DNA of 64,000 nucleotides from Verrucomicrobium spinosum DSM 4136 = JCM 18804 (lineage in GTDB: Bacteria; Verrucomicrobiota; Verrucomicrobiia; Verrucomicrobiales; Verrucomicrobiaceae), in NCBI RefSeq assembly GCF_000172155.1, contig NZ_ABIZ01000001.1, forward strand, positions 4,063,105 through 4,127,104, read 5' to 3'. The translations under genes were made by a program, and so were the position numbers. Under the pieces are notes generated by a model that saw nothing but the letters and a program-made list of their open reading frames with translations, was not told the origin of the DNA and ran no database searches. Below, in pieces: positions 43,001-52,394 of this stretch (its first letter is position 1; every line of letters starts with the position of its first letter).

Positions 43001-43090
43001 CCCGCTCCGGCAGGCCCTTGCAGGCGCGGAGCCTGGGCATCTCATGCACTTCCTGCTTGAGGTGCCCCTTCTGACGCGTTAGGTCGGGAC

Positions 43091-44503
43091 ATGGCATTCA
43101 TCCATGACGACTTCCTCCTGACGACCAAGGCAGCGCGCCGACTGTATCATGAGTTTGCTGAGAACGAGCCGATCTACGACTACCATACCCATCTGCCGGT
43201 GGACGAGATCGCGCGTGACCAGCGCTTCGAGAGTCTCGCTCACATCTGGCTGGGAGGTGACCACTATAAATGGCGGGCTATGCGCGCCAACGGAGTGCCT
43301 GAAACCCACGTCACGGGCCAGGCTCCTTGGAAAGAGAAGTTCCTCGCATTTGCCAAAACGGTTCCCAACACGCTCCGGAATCCCCTTTATCACTGGACCG
43401 CCCTGGAGCTCAAGCGGTTCTTCGGCGTGGACGAACTCCTGAGCGAGGCCACCGCAGAGTCCATCTGGAACCGTTGCAATGAGCAACTGGCGACGCCCGA
43501 GTTCTCGTGCCGGAACCTCCTCACCCGCTCGAATGTACGCGTGGTGTGCTCCACCGATGATCCGACGGACTCTCTGGAACATCACTTGGAAGTGGCCAAA
43601 CTCTCGAGTTTCCCTGTAAAGGCTTATCCAACCTTCCGCCCCGACGCTGGCATGCGGTTGGAAGATTTGAACGCCTGGAATACGTGGACCAACAAGCTCG
43701 CTGAAGTGAGCGGCGAGGCCTGTGATACGCTTGACTCCTTCCTGACCGGCCTCCGCAAACGACACGACTTCTTCCACTCCGTAGGTGGTCGTCTCAGCGA
43801 TCACGGACTCACGGCGATGGACACAGAGACGGCGACGGACGCCGAAGCCAAGGCTATCTTCGACAAGGCCCGCGCCAATCAGGCTCTCACCGCCAGCGAT
43901 GTCATCCGCTTCCGTTCCTATCTGATGCTCTACTTCGGCCAGCTCGATGCGGAAAAAGGCTGGACCAAGCAGCTCCACCTCGGGGCTCTGCGCAACACGA
44001 ACACGCGCCTTTTCAACCAGCTTGGGCGCGACATCGGTTGCGATTCCATCGACGACCCAGTGCACGCTGCCGGGCTCAAGTTTTACCTCGATACCCTGGA
44101 ACAGCGCGGCCACCTGCCCAAGGTCGTGTTGTACAACCTGAACCCGAAGGACAACTACGTCTTCGCCACGATCGTCGGCAACTACCAAGGCAACGACCAG
44201 GGGATCGCCGGAAGGATGCAGTTTGGCTCCGGCTGGTGGTTCCTGGACACGATGGAAGGCATGGAATGGCAGATCAACTCCCTCAGTTCCACCGGCCTCC
44301 TCAGCCGCTCCGTGGGCATGCTGACCGACTCCCGCAGCTTCCTCTCCCCACCCCGCCACGAGTACTTCCGCCGAATTCTGTGCAACCTCGTCGGCCGCGA
44401 CGTCGAAAACGGCCTCGTCCCCGACGACTACGACCTCGTCGGCACCATGATCAAGCGCATCTGCTATGCGAATGCGCATGAGTACTTTGGCATGGACGTT
44501 TGA
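43091..44503 (+). CDS. uxaC: Uronate isomerase
   Basis: This 470-residue protein of the amidohydrolase superfamily converts glucuronate to fructuronate and galacturonate to tagaturonate. The metal motif H32-x-H34 lies in IYDYHTHLPVDEI. Other family landmarks are HIWLGGDHYKWRAMR, VVCSTDDPTDSLEHH and FGSGWWFLDTMEGME. Length matches the family. It supports breakdown of uronic-acid polymers, in line with the sulfatases in this window. An S23-type cassette begins ten bases after its stop. A 466-codon frame on the opposite strand is a shadow caused by GC-rich codon use. Confidence 0.97.
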   Translation: MAFIHDDFLLTTKAARRLYHEFAENEPIYDYHTHLPVDEIARDQRFESLAHIWLGGDHYKWRAMRANGVPETHVTGQAPWKEKFLAFAKTVPNTLRNPLYHWTALELKRFFGVDELLSEATAESIWNRCNEQLATPEFSCRNLLTRSNVRVVCSTDDPTDSLEHHLEVAKLSSFPVKAYPTFRPDAGMRLEDLNAWNTWTNKLAEVSGEACDTLDSFLTGLRKRHDFFHSVGGRLSDHGLTAMDTETATDAEAKAIFDKARANQALTASDVIRFRSYLMLYFGQLDAEKGWTKQLHLGALRNTNTRLFNQLGRDIGCDSIDDPVHAAGLKFYLDTLEQRGHLPKVVLYNLNPKDNYVFATIVGNYQGNDQGIAGRMQFGSGWWFLDTMEGMEWQINSLSSTGLLSRSVGMLTDSRSFLSPPRHEYFRRILCNLVGRDVENGLVPDDYDLVGTMIKRICYANAHEYFGMDV

Positions 44504-44512
44504 GGTAGTTTA

Positions 44513-45056
44513 GACGCTGCGCTGGTTGAGACGGTGCCGCCGGAGGCGGCACCTGTTGAGACACGTCGTTGGTTGAGACGCTTCGCTGGATCATGAATGA
44601 GAACGTTCATCGCAAACAGTTCCCTTTTGAAAAGCTTGGCGTCTGGCAGGACTCACGAAGCTTGATCACAGAGATCTATAGACTAACTCGAACCTTCCCG
44701 AAGACCGAGGCATTCGGTCTGGTTTCGCAACTGAATCGAGCGAGCGTTTCCGTAGCATGCAACCTGGCTGAAGGAACCGCCCGCACCAGTGCCAAAGACC
44801 AAGCGCATTTTTCTCAACTTGCGTACAGTTCCCTCATGGAAGTGGGTTGCCTTGTTGCAGTCAGCGCTGATCTCGGCTTGATCAGCGAAGAAGATCAGGC
44901 ACGTATTCGCAGCGCTACCTTTATGTTGTCAGCTCGCATTCACAATCTCCGCAAGTCCCAACTCTCCCGCTCTGACAAACCAGCGTAGCGTCTCAACCAA
45001 CAACGTGTCTCAACAGGTGCCGCCTCCGGCGGCACCGTCTCAACCAGCGCAGCGTC
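44513..45056 (+). mobile_element. S23/IVP cassette bounded by 77-bp inverted repeats (544 bp)
   Basis: The left arm 44513-44589 and right arm 44980-45056 are inverted copies matching at 75 of 77 bases. Each arm holds a hairpin GTGCCGCC-gga-GGCGGCAC and the word GGTTGAGAC twice. The four-helix-bundle gene begins three bases after the left arm and its stop codon lies inside the right arm. Intervening sequences in 23S rRNA have the same plan, an S23 gene between pairing arms, but this one is in an intergenic site between uxaC and hldD. No target-site duplication was identified. Confidence 0.9.
44593..44988 (+). CDS. Four-helix bundle protein (23S rRNA-intervening sequence protein family)
   Basis: This 131-residue protein carries the S23/IVP signature: FEKLGVWQDSRSLITEIY, FPKTEAFGLVSQLNRASVSVACNLAEG (landmarks LVSQLNRASVSV and NLAEGTAR), FSQLAYSSLMEV. 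The fold is an antiparallel four-helix bundle forming a pentamer in solved relatives; the function is unknown. I chose the ATG at 44593 because upstream codons lie in the inverted repeat. The last three codons and the stop lie within the right arm, so gene and repeat have co-evolved as one unit. Confidence 0.93.
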   Translation: MNENVHRKQFPFEKLGVWQDSRSLITEIYRLTRTFPKTEAFGLVSQLNRASVSVACNLAEGTARTSAKDQAHFSQLAYSSLMEVGCLVAVSADLGLISEEDQARIRSATFMLSARIHNLRKSQLSRSDKPA

Positions 45057-45078
45057 TCCTCTTTCCTCCTCCCCTTCC

Positions 45079-46086
45079 ATGCCATCCTCCCGTATTCTCG
45101 TCACCGGCGGTGCCGGCTTCATCGGTTCCGCACTTGTCTGGGCTCTTAACCAGAGGGGGGAGGAGAACATTGTTGTCACAGATTCACTGGGCACGGATGA
45201 AAAATGGAAAAACCTGGTGGCTCTAAAATATGCTGACTATCTGGATGCAGCGGACCTGCTGGAGGCGGTCGCGAACCGCCCAGAGTCGCTGGGCAAGTTC
45301 GATGTGATCTATCATCTGGGGGCGAACTCTGCCACGACGGAGCGGGACGCGAACCACCTGATGAAGAACAACTTCGAGTACACCAAGGTGCTGGCCCACT
45401 GGGCCATCGCGACCGGGGCGAAGTTTGTGTACGCCTCCTCTGCGGCCACCTACGGGGACGGTGCTCACGGCATGGATGACAAAATGCAGGACATCTCTGT
45501 GCTTCGCCCGCTTAACATGTACGGGTACTCGAAACACCTCTTCGACCTCTACGCTCAGCGTGCGGGCATCGCCAAGCGGGTCGTGGGTCTGAAGTATTTC
45601 AACGTGTACGGCCCCAATGAAAACCACAAAGGCGACATGCGCTCCGTGGTGAACAAGGCGTTCGACCAGATCCTCACCAACGGCAAGGTGCAGCTCTTCA
45701 AGAGTCACCGCCCCGACTTTAAGGATGGTGAACAAATGCGGGACTTCCTCTACGTGAAGGACGCCGTGGCCATGACCCTTTTCCTCGGCAACCATCCCCT
45801 TTCCGGCGGACTTTATAACCTGGGCTCTGGCTTGGCGCACACTTGGCTACAGCTCGTCACCGGCATCTTCCGCGCCCTGGAACTCCCACCACACATTGAG
45901 TTCATCGACCTTCCCGCCCACCTGCGGGAGAAGTACCAGTACTACACCTGTGCCGACATCAGCAAGCTACGCCAGCTCGGCTACAAAGACGCCATCACCC
46001 CGCTGAACGATGCCGTAGCCGACTATGTCCGCTCCTACATGGTCCCTGGCAAACTCCTGGGGGACGGTGAAGCGAGGATCGGGTGA
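45079..46086 (+). CDS. hldD: ADP-L-glycero-D-manno-heptose 6-epimerase
   Basis: This 335-residue short-chain dehydrogenase/epimerase has the NAD(P)-binding GGAGFIG at residues 10-16 and catalytic Y148-x3-K152 in NMYGYSKHLFD. DSLGTDEKWKNL and KYFNVYGPNE match HldD closely. It makes ADP-L-glycero-D-manno-heptose for the lipopolysaccharide inner core, so the organism has a Gram-negative envelope. No other hld gene is adjacent. It starts 22 bases after the S23 cassette, which may have altered its promoter. Confidence 0.95.
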   Translation: MPSSRILVTGGAGFIGSALVWALNQRGEENIVVTDSLGTDEKWKNLVALKYADYLDAADLLEAVANRPESLGKFDVIYHLGANSATTERDANHLMKNNFEYTKVLAHWAIATGAKFVYASSAATYGDGAHGMDDKMQDISVLRPLNMYGYSKHLFDLYAQRAGIAKRVVGLKYFNVYGPNENHKGDMRSVVNKAFDQILTNGKVQLFKSHRPDFKDGEQMRDFLYVKDAVAMTLFLGNHPLSGGLYNLGSGLAHTWLQLVTGIFRALELPPHIEFIDLPAHLREKYQYYTCADISKLRQLGYKDAITPLNDAVADYVRSYMVPGKLLGDGEARIG

Positions 46087-46110
46087 AACCACGCAAGACG
46101 ATGACGATGG

Positions 46111-46145
46111 GGAAGGTGGGGGACACCTTCCTCAGACTCATTTTT
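46111..46145 (+). terminator. Probable terminator of hldD
   Basis: GGAAGGTG (46111-46118) pairs with CACCTTCC (46124-46131), with a five-base loop; a run of five Ts comes ten bases later (46141-46145). The gap between stem and T-run makes it weaker than the other terminators here. Confidence 0.5.
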
Positions 46146-47808
46146 GCTTCTCCTGATCGCGCCCGGCAAAGCGGATGAGCACCATGCGCTCGCCCCGCTT
46201 GCCTTGATCACCCCACGTGCGCTCAAACTCCGCGACGGTCTCTGCCGGGCCGAAGCGACGTTCAAACCAGGGACGGAAACCTTCGTCCGTCTTGGTGCCG
46301 GTGAGCATCCAGCGGAAAGGCTGATCTTGAGGAACCTGTTCCAAAGTATCCAGCTCCAGCGAGGTTTCAGGCAGATAGAATGGGTAAGGCATCTGGCCCA
46401 GGTGAAAGATCAGAAGGCGTCCTTCGGAGGTGTCCCCCATCGCTTTCCGAATCGCGAGCGCCGTAGAGCGCACATCCTCCCGTTGGGACATGATGTGGTG
46501 GCCGATCCGGACGAATGCACCCATGAGCATGGCAGCGGCCAGCGCTGTGACGAGTGTCAAGGACACCACCGCGAGCGTCCCCTCTTGTTTCACCTGGCGC
46601 AGCAGCACCTGCGTAAGGACAGTGATGCCAGCCGCCCACGCGGCCACAGCAATGAGTGAAGACGGCCAATAGAGAATGGCGGCGACGCCGATGGCCACCA
46701 TCGCCAGGACAAAAAAACCGCGATTGATCCAGTGCCAAACCGTGCGCTGCCGTTGGGTAGCCTCGGCACCTCCCTCAACGAGCACCCAGGCGATCATCAA
46801 GAGCACCGGTGCCAGCAGCGGCGCCACATAGCGCGCGCTCGAGCTGGGAATAAGAATCATGAAAGCGAAGCCCGCGACCACGCCCCATTTCAGGCCGTCA
46901 AAGGTCTTGCGTGATTCGAGATCCCCAAAGGCGCGTTCCAAAGCAGCCTTGCGCCACCAGAGCGGCACCAGCAGGATCCATGGCAGGAACATCACCAGTG
47001 CCTTGGGCCCACGGATCAGCCAGTCAGAGGCACTGGTCTTTTCCTCACCCGTCACGCGGCTGGAGACCTCATTTCCCCAGGTGCTCAGCACATCCATCTT
47101 CTGGATGCCCATAAGCTGGGCGTACGAGGATATGAAGGGGAGCGCCCAGGCGAGAGTGATCGCAAAGAACAGCAGCAGACCTGCGAGATGCGGGAGGCTG
47201 AACAATTGTTTCCAGCGGCTGCTGGCCCAACAGGCACCGACGACCGGCAGGTAAAAGAAGAGCAGATGCATGGGCCCCTTGGCCAGCATGGCCAGCCCCA
47301 GGAAAAGCCCCACCCACAACCATGCCGCCCACAGATTGAGTTTGCCCTTGAACCCCGCCATCCACGCTGTGAAGGCCAGCCCTGTGAAGGCAATGTAGTA
47401 AACTTCGATCTCCGCGATCCGGCCTTTCTCAATGACCCCTACGCTTGCCAGAAAGAACAATCCGCCCACCAGCGCTGCCTTGTTCCCCATCCAGCGGCGG
47501 GAGAACCCAAACATGCCCAGGCTCGCCACCAGAATCGTCAGCACACTCGGGAGTCTTGCCGTCCATTCGTTCACCACTCCAGTGGTCTTGAAGCTCACCG
47601 CACTGATCCAGTTGATGAGCGGTGGCTTGCGGACATAGGGAAGCCCTCCTGAACGGGGCACCAGCCAGTCGCCATTCTGCAGCATGTTCCGACCTGGGAT
47701 CGTGCGGCGCCACTCCTCCCCTTTGATCTCCAGGTCTCCTAATCCGGGCAAATAGATGAGAGCCCAGAAGACGAGAAGGATGAGACGTGCGGTCCAGGTG
47801 GAATTCAT
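46138..47808 (-). CDS. ArnT-like glycosyltransferase (GT39/PMT superfamily)
   Basis: This 556-residue integral membrane protein has about 11-12 hydrophobic segments. Near the N-terminus, GDLEIKGEEWRRTIPGRNML contains the acidic residues of the first periplasmic loop, then DWLVPRSGGLPYVRKPPLINW, the motif shared by ArnT and other lipid-linked sugar transferases. It would move a sugar from an undecaprenyl carrier to lipid A or a protein. I use the ATG at 47808 (MNSTWTARL) because the 39 codons before it are not membrane-like. It is convergent with hldD, and a role in envelope modification is consistent. Confidence 0.85.
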   Translation of the reverse strand: MNSTWTARLILLVFWALIYLPGLGDLEIKGEEWRRTIPGRNMLQNGDWLVPRSGGLPYVRKPPLINWISAVSFKTTGVVNEWTARLPSVLTILVASLGMFGFSRRWMGNKAALVGGLFFLASVGVIEKGRIAEIEVYYIAFTGLAFTAWMAGFKGKLNLWAAWLWVGLFLGLAMLAKGPMHLLFFYLPVVGACWASSRWKQLFSLPHLAGLLLFFAITLAWALPFISSYAQLMGIQKMDVLSTWGNEVSSRVTGEEKTSASDWLIRGPKALVMFLPWILLVPLWWRKAALERAFGDLESRKTFDGLKWGVVAGFAFMILIPSSSARYVAPLLAPVLLMIAWVLVEGGAEATQRQRTVWHWINRGFFVLAMVAIGVAAILYWPSSLIAVAAWAAGITVLTQVLLRQVKQEGTLAVVSLTLVTALAAAMLMGAFVRIGHHIMSQREDVRSTALAIRKAMGDTSEGRLLIFHLGQMPYPFYLPETSLELDTLEQVPQDQPFRWMLTGTKTDEGFRPWFERRFGPAETVAEFERTWGDQGKRGERMVLIRFAGRDQEKQK

Positions 47809-47915
47809 GCGAGGGATGGAACGGGACAGTGGTGGCGAGAATGCGCTGCATTTCAAGCAGTTGCAGCGCTGCGTGGCACATGGTGATCGGAACTGGCGTT
47901 GAGCTCCATGGGCCG

Positions 47916-47962
47916 TAAAAACCAAGAAGCCCCAAGTCCCCGCCAGGGAGGACTTGAGGCTT
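47916..47962 (-). terminator. Rho-independent terminator of pnp
   Basis: On the minus strand AAGCCTCAAGTCC pairs with GGACTTGGGGCTT (arms 47950-47962 and 47926-47938), followed by TCTTGG and five Ts. It lies 25 bases after the pnp stop codon. Confidence 0.85.
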
Positions 47963-47986
47963 AAATGACTGTCAGGGGTCCGGGGC

Positions 47987-50110
47987 TTAGCCCACGGCGG
48001 CGGTGTCTTTTTCCTTGAGCACGGCCTTGCGGCTGAGCTTCACGCGGCCCTTGTCATCCACACCGATGCACTTGGCGGTGACCACGTCACCCACCTTGAC
48101 CACATCTTCCACCACGTTGACCCGGAAGTCAGCGAGTTCGGAGATGTGAATCAGGCCGTCCTTCTTGCCGCCGAGCGACATGAAGGCACCAAAGTTGGTC
48201 GTGCTGACCACGCGGCCCGTGTAGTTCTTGCCGACTTCGACTTCACCCACGGTGTTGTTGACGAGCTCAAGCGCACGCTCAAGGGCTTCCTTGGAGCTGG
48301 CATAGATGAGGACGGTGCCGTCGTCATTGATGCTGATGTCCGCACCGGACTCGGCCTGGATGGCCTTGATGTTCTTGCCGCCAGGCCCAATGAGTTCGCC
48401 GATTTTGTCGGGGTTGATCTTGGTCTTCTCAATGCGGGGAGCGAACTCGCTAAGGGACTTGGGAGCAGCGATCGCGCTCTTCATCACTTCGAGAATGTTT
48501 GTGCGGCCGGTTACCGCCTTGGCAATGGCTTCGTTGAGGATGCTCAACGGGATGCCTGGCAGCTTGAGGTCAAGCTGGAAGCCGGTGACACCCAGCTCGG
48601 TACCGCAAAGCTTGAAGTCCATGTCGCCAAAGTGATCTTCGCTGCCGATGATGTCGAGCATCGTCAGGTAGCGGCTCATCTGGTTGTTGGCGTCGTACTC
48701 GCTGACGAGGCCCACGGAAATCCCGGCCACGGGGCGCTTGAGAGGCACCCCTGCGTCGAGGAGGGCCATCACACCAGAGCAAACGCTGGCCATGGAGGTG
48801 GAACCGTTGGATTCCATCACTTCGCTGGACACGCGCATGGCGTACGGGAAGTCTTCGGAGGAAGGGACCACCGGCTCCACGGAGCGCTCGGCGAGTGCGC
48901 CGTGACCGATTTCGCGACGATTCTGCCCGCCGAAACGGCCGGTTTCACCCACGCTAAAGGGAGGGAAGTTGTAGTGAAGGATGAAGCGCTTGGTGGTTTC
49001 GCCACCGGCGTAGTTGTCCATTTCCTGGGCTTCGTCGAGCGGGGCCAGAGTGGCCAGCGCGAGCGCCTGGGTTTCGCCACGGGCGAAGAGGGCCGAGCCA
49101 TGGGACCGGGGAATGAGGCCGGTCTCGCCGCTGAGGGGGCGGAGCTGGTCGATCCCACGACCGTCGGCGCGGGTCTGCTTGTCCAGGATGGCCACGCGGA
49201 AAGCCTTCTTCTGAAGGTAGTCGAACGCCTGGCTGATTTCAAAATTGCCGGACTCGGGATAGCGGGCCTTGATGGCGGCTTCCACTTCATCACGCAAGGC
49301 TCCCACGGCTTTGCTGCGCTCGACCTTGCTGGGGCGATAGATGGCACCCTCGATACGGCTGCCTGCGACTTCGTAGGCGATCTCAAGGAGTTCGTCCTTC
49401 ACCAGCATGAGAGGCACTTCGCGCTTCACCTTGCCAGCCTTGGCGCGGAGCTCTTCCTGCACAGCCACGAGCACCTGCACGTGTTCCTGGGCGAAAGCGA
49501 GTGCCTTGATGAACTCGGCTTCGGGCAACTCATTGGCGGCACCTTCAATCATGATGACCTCGCTCTTGTTCCCCACGTACACAAGGTCAAGATCGCTCTT
49601 GGCGCGCTGGCTGTGAGTGGGGTTCAACACGAACTGGCCGTTCACACGACCCACCCGCACGGCACCCACGGGGCCTGCGAAAGGAATGTCGGACACGCAA
49701 AGGGCGGCGGAAGCGCCGTTGATGCTGATGATGTCAGCATCATTCTCGCCGTCTGCGCTCAGCAGGAGGGCGACGATCTGGGTGTCGTAGTAGTAGCCCT
49801 TCGGGAAAAGCGGACGCAGTGGGCGGTCCGTCATGCGGCAGGTGAGGATTTCCTTCTCGGTAGGACGGCCTTCACGCTTGAAGTAGCCACCGGGGAATTT
49901 GCCGGCTGCTGCTGCCTTTTCCTTGTATTCGACGGAAAGCGGGAAGAAGTCCTGGCCTTCCTTGACCTTGGTAGCGGACACAGCGGTCACGATGACGATG
50001 GTGTCACCCTGACGGACGGTTACGGCACCGTCAGCGAGTTTCGCCAGTTTGCCGGTTTCGAACGTGATGTCGCCGTTGGGAAGCGCGGCTGTGATAGTGT
50101 GAATAGACAT
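47987..50110 (-). CDS. pnp: Polynucleotide phosphorylase
   Basis: This 707-residue protein has two RNase PH domains (about 1-220 and 310-545), an alpha-helical linker, a KH domain (IGELIGPGGKNIKAIQ, near 565) and an S1 domain (YTGRVVSTTNFGAFMSL, near 635). FARGETQALA and the GxKxKEGQDFFPLSVEY start are typical. It degrades RNA 3' to 5' using phosphate and is a degradosome component. It is downstream of rpsO on the same strand with a hairpin between, the arrangement known from E. coli. A 664-codon frame on the plus strand is a shadow. Confidence 0.98.
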   Translation of the reverse strand: MSIHTITAALPNGDITFETGKLAKLADGAVTVRQGDTIVIVTAVSATKVKEGQDFFPLSVEYKEKAAAAGKFPGGYFKREGRPTEKEILTCRMTDRPLRPLFPKGYYYDTQIVALLLSADGENDADIISINGASAALCVSDIPFAGPVGAVRVGRVNGQFVLNPTHSQRAKSDLDLVYVGNKSEVIMIEGAANELPEAEFIKALAFAQEHVQVLVAVQEELRAKAGKVKREVPLMLVKDELLEIAYEVAGSRIEGAIYRPSKVERSKAVGALRDEVEAAIKARYPESGNFEISQAFDYLQKKAFRVAILDKQTRADGRGIDQLRPLSGETGLIPRSHGSALFARGETQALALATLAPLDEAQEMDNYAGGETTKRFILHYNFPPFSVGETGRFGGQNRREIGHGALAERSVEPVVPSSEDFPYAMRVSSEVMESNGSTSMASVCSGVMALLDAGVPLKRPVAGISVGLVSEYDANNQMSRYLTMLDIIGSEDHFGDMDFKLCGTELGVTGFQLDLKLPGIPLSILNEAIAKAVTGRTNILEVMKSAIAAPKSLSEFAPRIEKTKINPDKIGELIGPGGKNIKAIQAESGADISINDDGTVLIYASSKEALERALELVNNTVGEVEVGKNYTGRVVSTTNFGAFMSLGGKKDGLIHISELADFRVNVVEDVVKVGDVVTAKCIGVDDKGRVKLSRKAVLKEKDTAAVG

Positions 50111-50361
50111 GGTCTAAAATCTTTAAGATTAACGTTTTAGGTCGGATTGCGCCCGGGCGATGGTTCAATCTGCTCCGGTTGACGGAGACATGAGTGACGC
50201 CTGCCTGAATTGATGGGGAGGCAAGTGCCCGGTAACGCGGGCGGGTTGGCATCCGTCCAACCCGTTTGGATGCGAATGCTGATGCTAAAAACAGGAAAAG
50301 GGCCGCTCGGGAAACAGCTCCCGGTGCCCGTACAGACGTAGGGTCTGCGATCCTGAAAGCA

Positions 50362-50392
50362 GAAAGGCGAGACCTTTGGAGCCCCGCCTTTC
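50362..50392 (-). terminator. Hairpin between rpsO and pnp
   Basis: GAAAGGCG (50362-50369) pairs with CGCCTTTC (50385-50392). Only a short T-rich tail follows on the minus strand, so it may be a partial terminator or an RNA processing site in the rpsO-pnp transcript, as in E. coli where RNase III cuts in this gap. The rest of the 291-bp gap shows no gene. Confidence 0.6.
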
Positions 50393-50402
50393 GGCAAAAA
50401 CT

Positions 50403-50663
50403 TTAGCGGCGCAATTTGAGCGCCTTCAGCAGACTGGCGTAGCGCCCCTCTTCAGTGACCTTGAGATAGTCAAGAAGCTTGCGGCGGCGGGCAACCATCT
50501 GGAGCAGGCCGCGACGGGACGAGTGGTCCTTGGAGTTCGTGGCGAGGTGCTGCGTCAGGTGGTTGATGCGGTCAGTAAGACGAGCGATCTGCACGTCTGC
50601 GCTGCCGGTGTCCTTCTCGTGAAGCTGGAAGGACTTGATTTCGTTGGTTGCGGTTTGGCTCAT
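50403..50663 (-). CDS. rpsO: 30S ribosomal protein S15
   Basis: This 86-residue protein carries the S15 signature: [22 protein letters not shown] (landmarks [13 protein letters not shown]) and [28 protein letters not shown] (landmark [12 protein letters not shown]). It binds 16S rRNA helices in the platform. It is followed by pnp on the same strand. The 247-bp region to the divergent gene at 50911 should hold its promoter. Confidence 0.98.
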   Translation of the reverse strand: MSQTATNEIKSFQLHEKDTGSADVQIARLTDRINHLTQHLATNSKDHSSRRGLLQMVARRRKLLDYLKVTEEGRYASLLKALKLRR

Positions 50664-50910
50664 GGTTGAAACTGTCTCCGCCTACTTGGCGGCGGTGGTT
50701 CACGGCAATGTGTGGAGCCTGAAAACAAGCATGAAATCCGAAGTGTGCAAGAGGAATTTTGTTTGAGTCAGTTAAGTTTTTCCGATCTGATCCGACCTTT
50801 TCCGGGAGCACAAAACCTTGCCCCCATCTGCCACTATCACATGACGCCTTGCAAAAACCGGATTGACTTCTGCACCGCCCTTGGGAACTGGAACATATCC
50901 CCCCCTTTCT

Positions 50911-51669
50911 ATGGCCACCCCCTCTGACTCCGCGACTGACTCCCGCTTTCGAGGCGAGGCCCCCGAAAACGCCATCGAGACAGCTCACGCGCTCTATCGC
51001 TCCGAACTGAGCAACACCTCGTTCTCCGAGGTTCTACTCTCGTGGACCTCCCATTTTGTTTTTGCCCTTGTTCCCGAAGATGTCGGCATGGAGGAAGCCT
51101 TGACGACTGAGGGGCCCGATGGCCACACCTTCATCGCGGTCTTCACCTCGCTCTCCCGAGCAGCAGCAACTGTCGCATCCGCAGGTCTCCCCCACCGCCC
51201 GCTGGCGGTCTCGATCTTTGAGGTGATCTTTCTTGCTGAGCCAAATTTTGGACTGGTGATCAACCCCACCATACCCGTGTGGGAATGGACATTCCTGTCC
51301 GGGGAGTTGGAAAGACTCCGGACTCTGCTCCTGACTCCCCTGCCCTTGTTCGAGCGTGGCTCGATCTGCGCAATAAGGGGCGCAGAATATTATCAAGCTG
51401 CCAAGATTCTCATGGTGGATGACCATGGGGTGCACATCCGCCTCTATTCTAATTGTTGGCCCAGCCCACCAGAGAGGATTGACGTTTCCACCTTGATCCT
51501 GGACTCGGAGGGCCCCGGGCAGGCCTTGGGGATAGGGCACCTCCCTTTCACGACCAAAGCTTTTCTGGCGCAGGGCCCCGTGGCCTTCCAGCAGTCCACC
51601 GTCACCGAGGAAGAGCTCGATGGCTATCAGATCTGGCAGCAGGACCAGGGTGGCTATTTTGCCTCGTAG
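50911..51669 (+). CDS. SseB-like N-terminal domain protein
   Basis: This 252-residue protein has a segment near residues 50-130 (FALVPEDVGMEEAL, HTFIAVFTSLSRAAA, ALAVSIFEVIFLA, FGLVINPT) that fits the SseB N-terminal fold, a small alpha/beta domain widespread in bacteria with unclear function. The second half has no recognised domain. I start at the ATG at 50911 (MATPSDS) rather than 50863, which lies in the divergent promoter region. No signal peptide. It is a single gene. Confidence 0.65.
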   Translation: MATPSDSATDSRFRGEAPENAIETAHALYRSELSNTSFSEVLLSWTSHFVFALVPEDVGMEEALTTEGPDGHTFIAVFTSLSRAAATVASAGLPHRPLAVSIFEVIFLAEPNFGLVINPTIPVWEWTFLSGELERLRTLLLTPLPLFERGSICAIRGAEYYQAAKILMVDDHGVHIRLYSNCWPSPPERIDVSTLILDSEGPGQALGIGHLPFTTKAFLAQGPVAFQQSTVTEEELDGYQIWQQDQGGYFAS

Positions 51670-51863
51670 CTTGTCGAGCCGCCTTCATTGAGCGCAGCAG
51701 AGACGGTTTTGTAGAAAACTTTAGCGGATTTGTCCTGTGGACGACCGCCCGTTCGTCGTGGCCTGGAAGGAAGGGACCATGACAAGCGTGACGCGACTCC
51801 ATTTCAAAACCCCTCACCCCAGAACCGAAAAACCAAACTACAGACCACCCAACCCATACTACC

Positions 51864-52394
51864 ATGAGCCAAAACGCCACCCTCGAAGCCGAAGCACCCA
51901 CCCAAGCCTGTGGAGACATGAACCCACCTTCCAGACAACACCAGTGGCTGGACCGCCTGGTGGGCACATGGTCCTCCAAAGGAGAAGCCAACTGCATGCC
52001 TGGCCAGCCCGCCATGCAACTCAGCGGTATTGAAACCGTCCGCTCCATCGGCGGCTTCTGGGCCCACACCGTAATTGAAAGTGACAACCCAGAGATGCCT
52101 TACACCCAGCTTGTCACCGTCGGCTACGACCAGGAGAAGGAAAAGTACATCGCCACCGTGGTGGACTCCATGAGCGGCTATCGCTGGCTTGCCGAGGGCA
52201 CGGTGGACGATACTGGCAACAAGCTCACCATGGAGACGGAAGGCCCCTTCCCATTCCGCGACGCTCCCCTCTCCCGATTTCAGGACGTGACCGAGTTCAA
52301 ATCCGCCGATCACAAGATCTTCACCTCGTCGATCCAGGAGGAAGACGGCTCCTGGACGACTCTCATGAAGTTCGAGGCAAAACGTCTCCAGTAG
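51864..52394 (+). CDS. DUF1579 family protein, cytosolic form
   Basis: This 176-residue protein has family marks HQWLDRLVGTWSSKGE, ETVRSIGGFWAHTVIE and YDQEKEKYIATVVDSMSGY (shown as parts). DUF1579 forms a lipocalin-like barrel of unknown role. It lacks a signal peptide, in contrast to the homologue at 53765. Its leader ends CAGACCACCCAACCC...ATGAGCCAA, strongly like that of the DUF1428 gene at 53356. It heads a same-strand run of four small genes (51864-54322). Confidence 0.88.
   Translation: MSQNATLEAEAPTQACGDMNPPSRQHQWLDRLVGTWSSKGEANCMPGQPAMQLSGIETVRSIGGFWAHTVIESDNPEMPYTQLVTVGYDQEKEKYIATVVDSMSGYRWLAEGTVDDTGNKLTMETEGPFPFRDAPLSRFQDVTEFKSADHKIFTSSIQEEDGSWTTLMKFEAKRLQ

Noticed and set aside
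43079-44479. 466-codon minus-strand frame over uxaC
   Set aside because: It lies exactly opposite uronate isomerase, has no recognisable domain, and is rich in residues expected from the complement of GC-rich codons.
48146-50140. 664-codon plus-strand frame over pnp
   Set aside because: PNPase on the minus strand is unmistakable (two RNase PH domains, KH, S1); the opposite frame is a shadow of GC-biased third positions.
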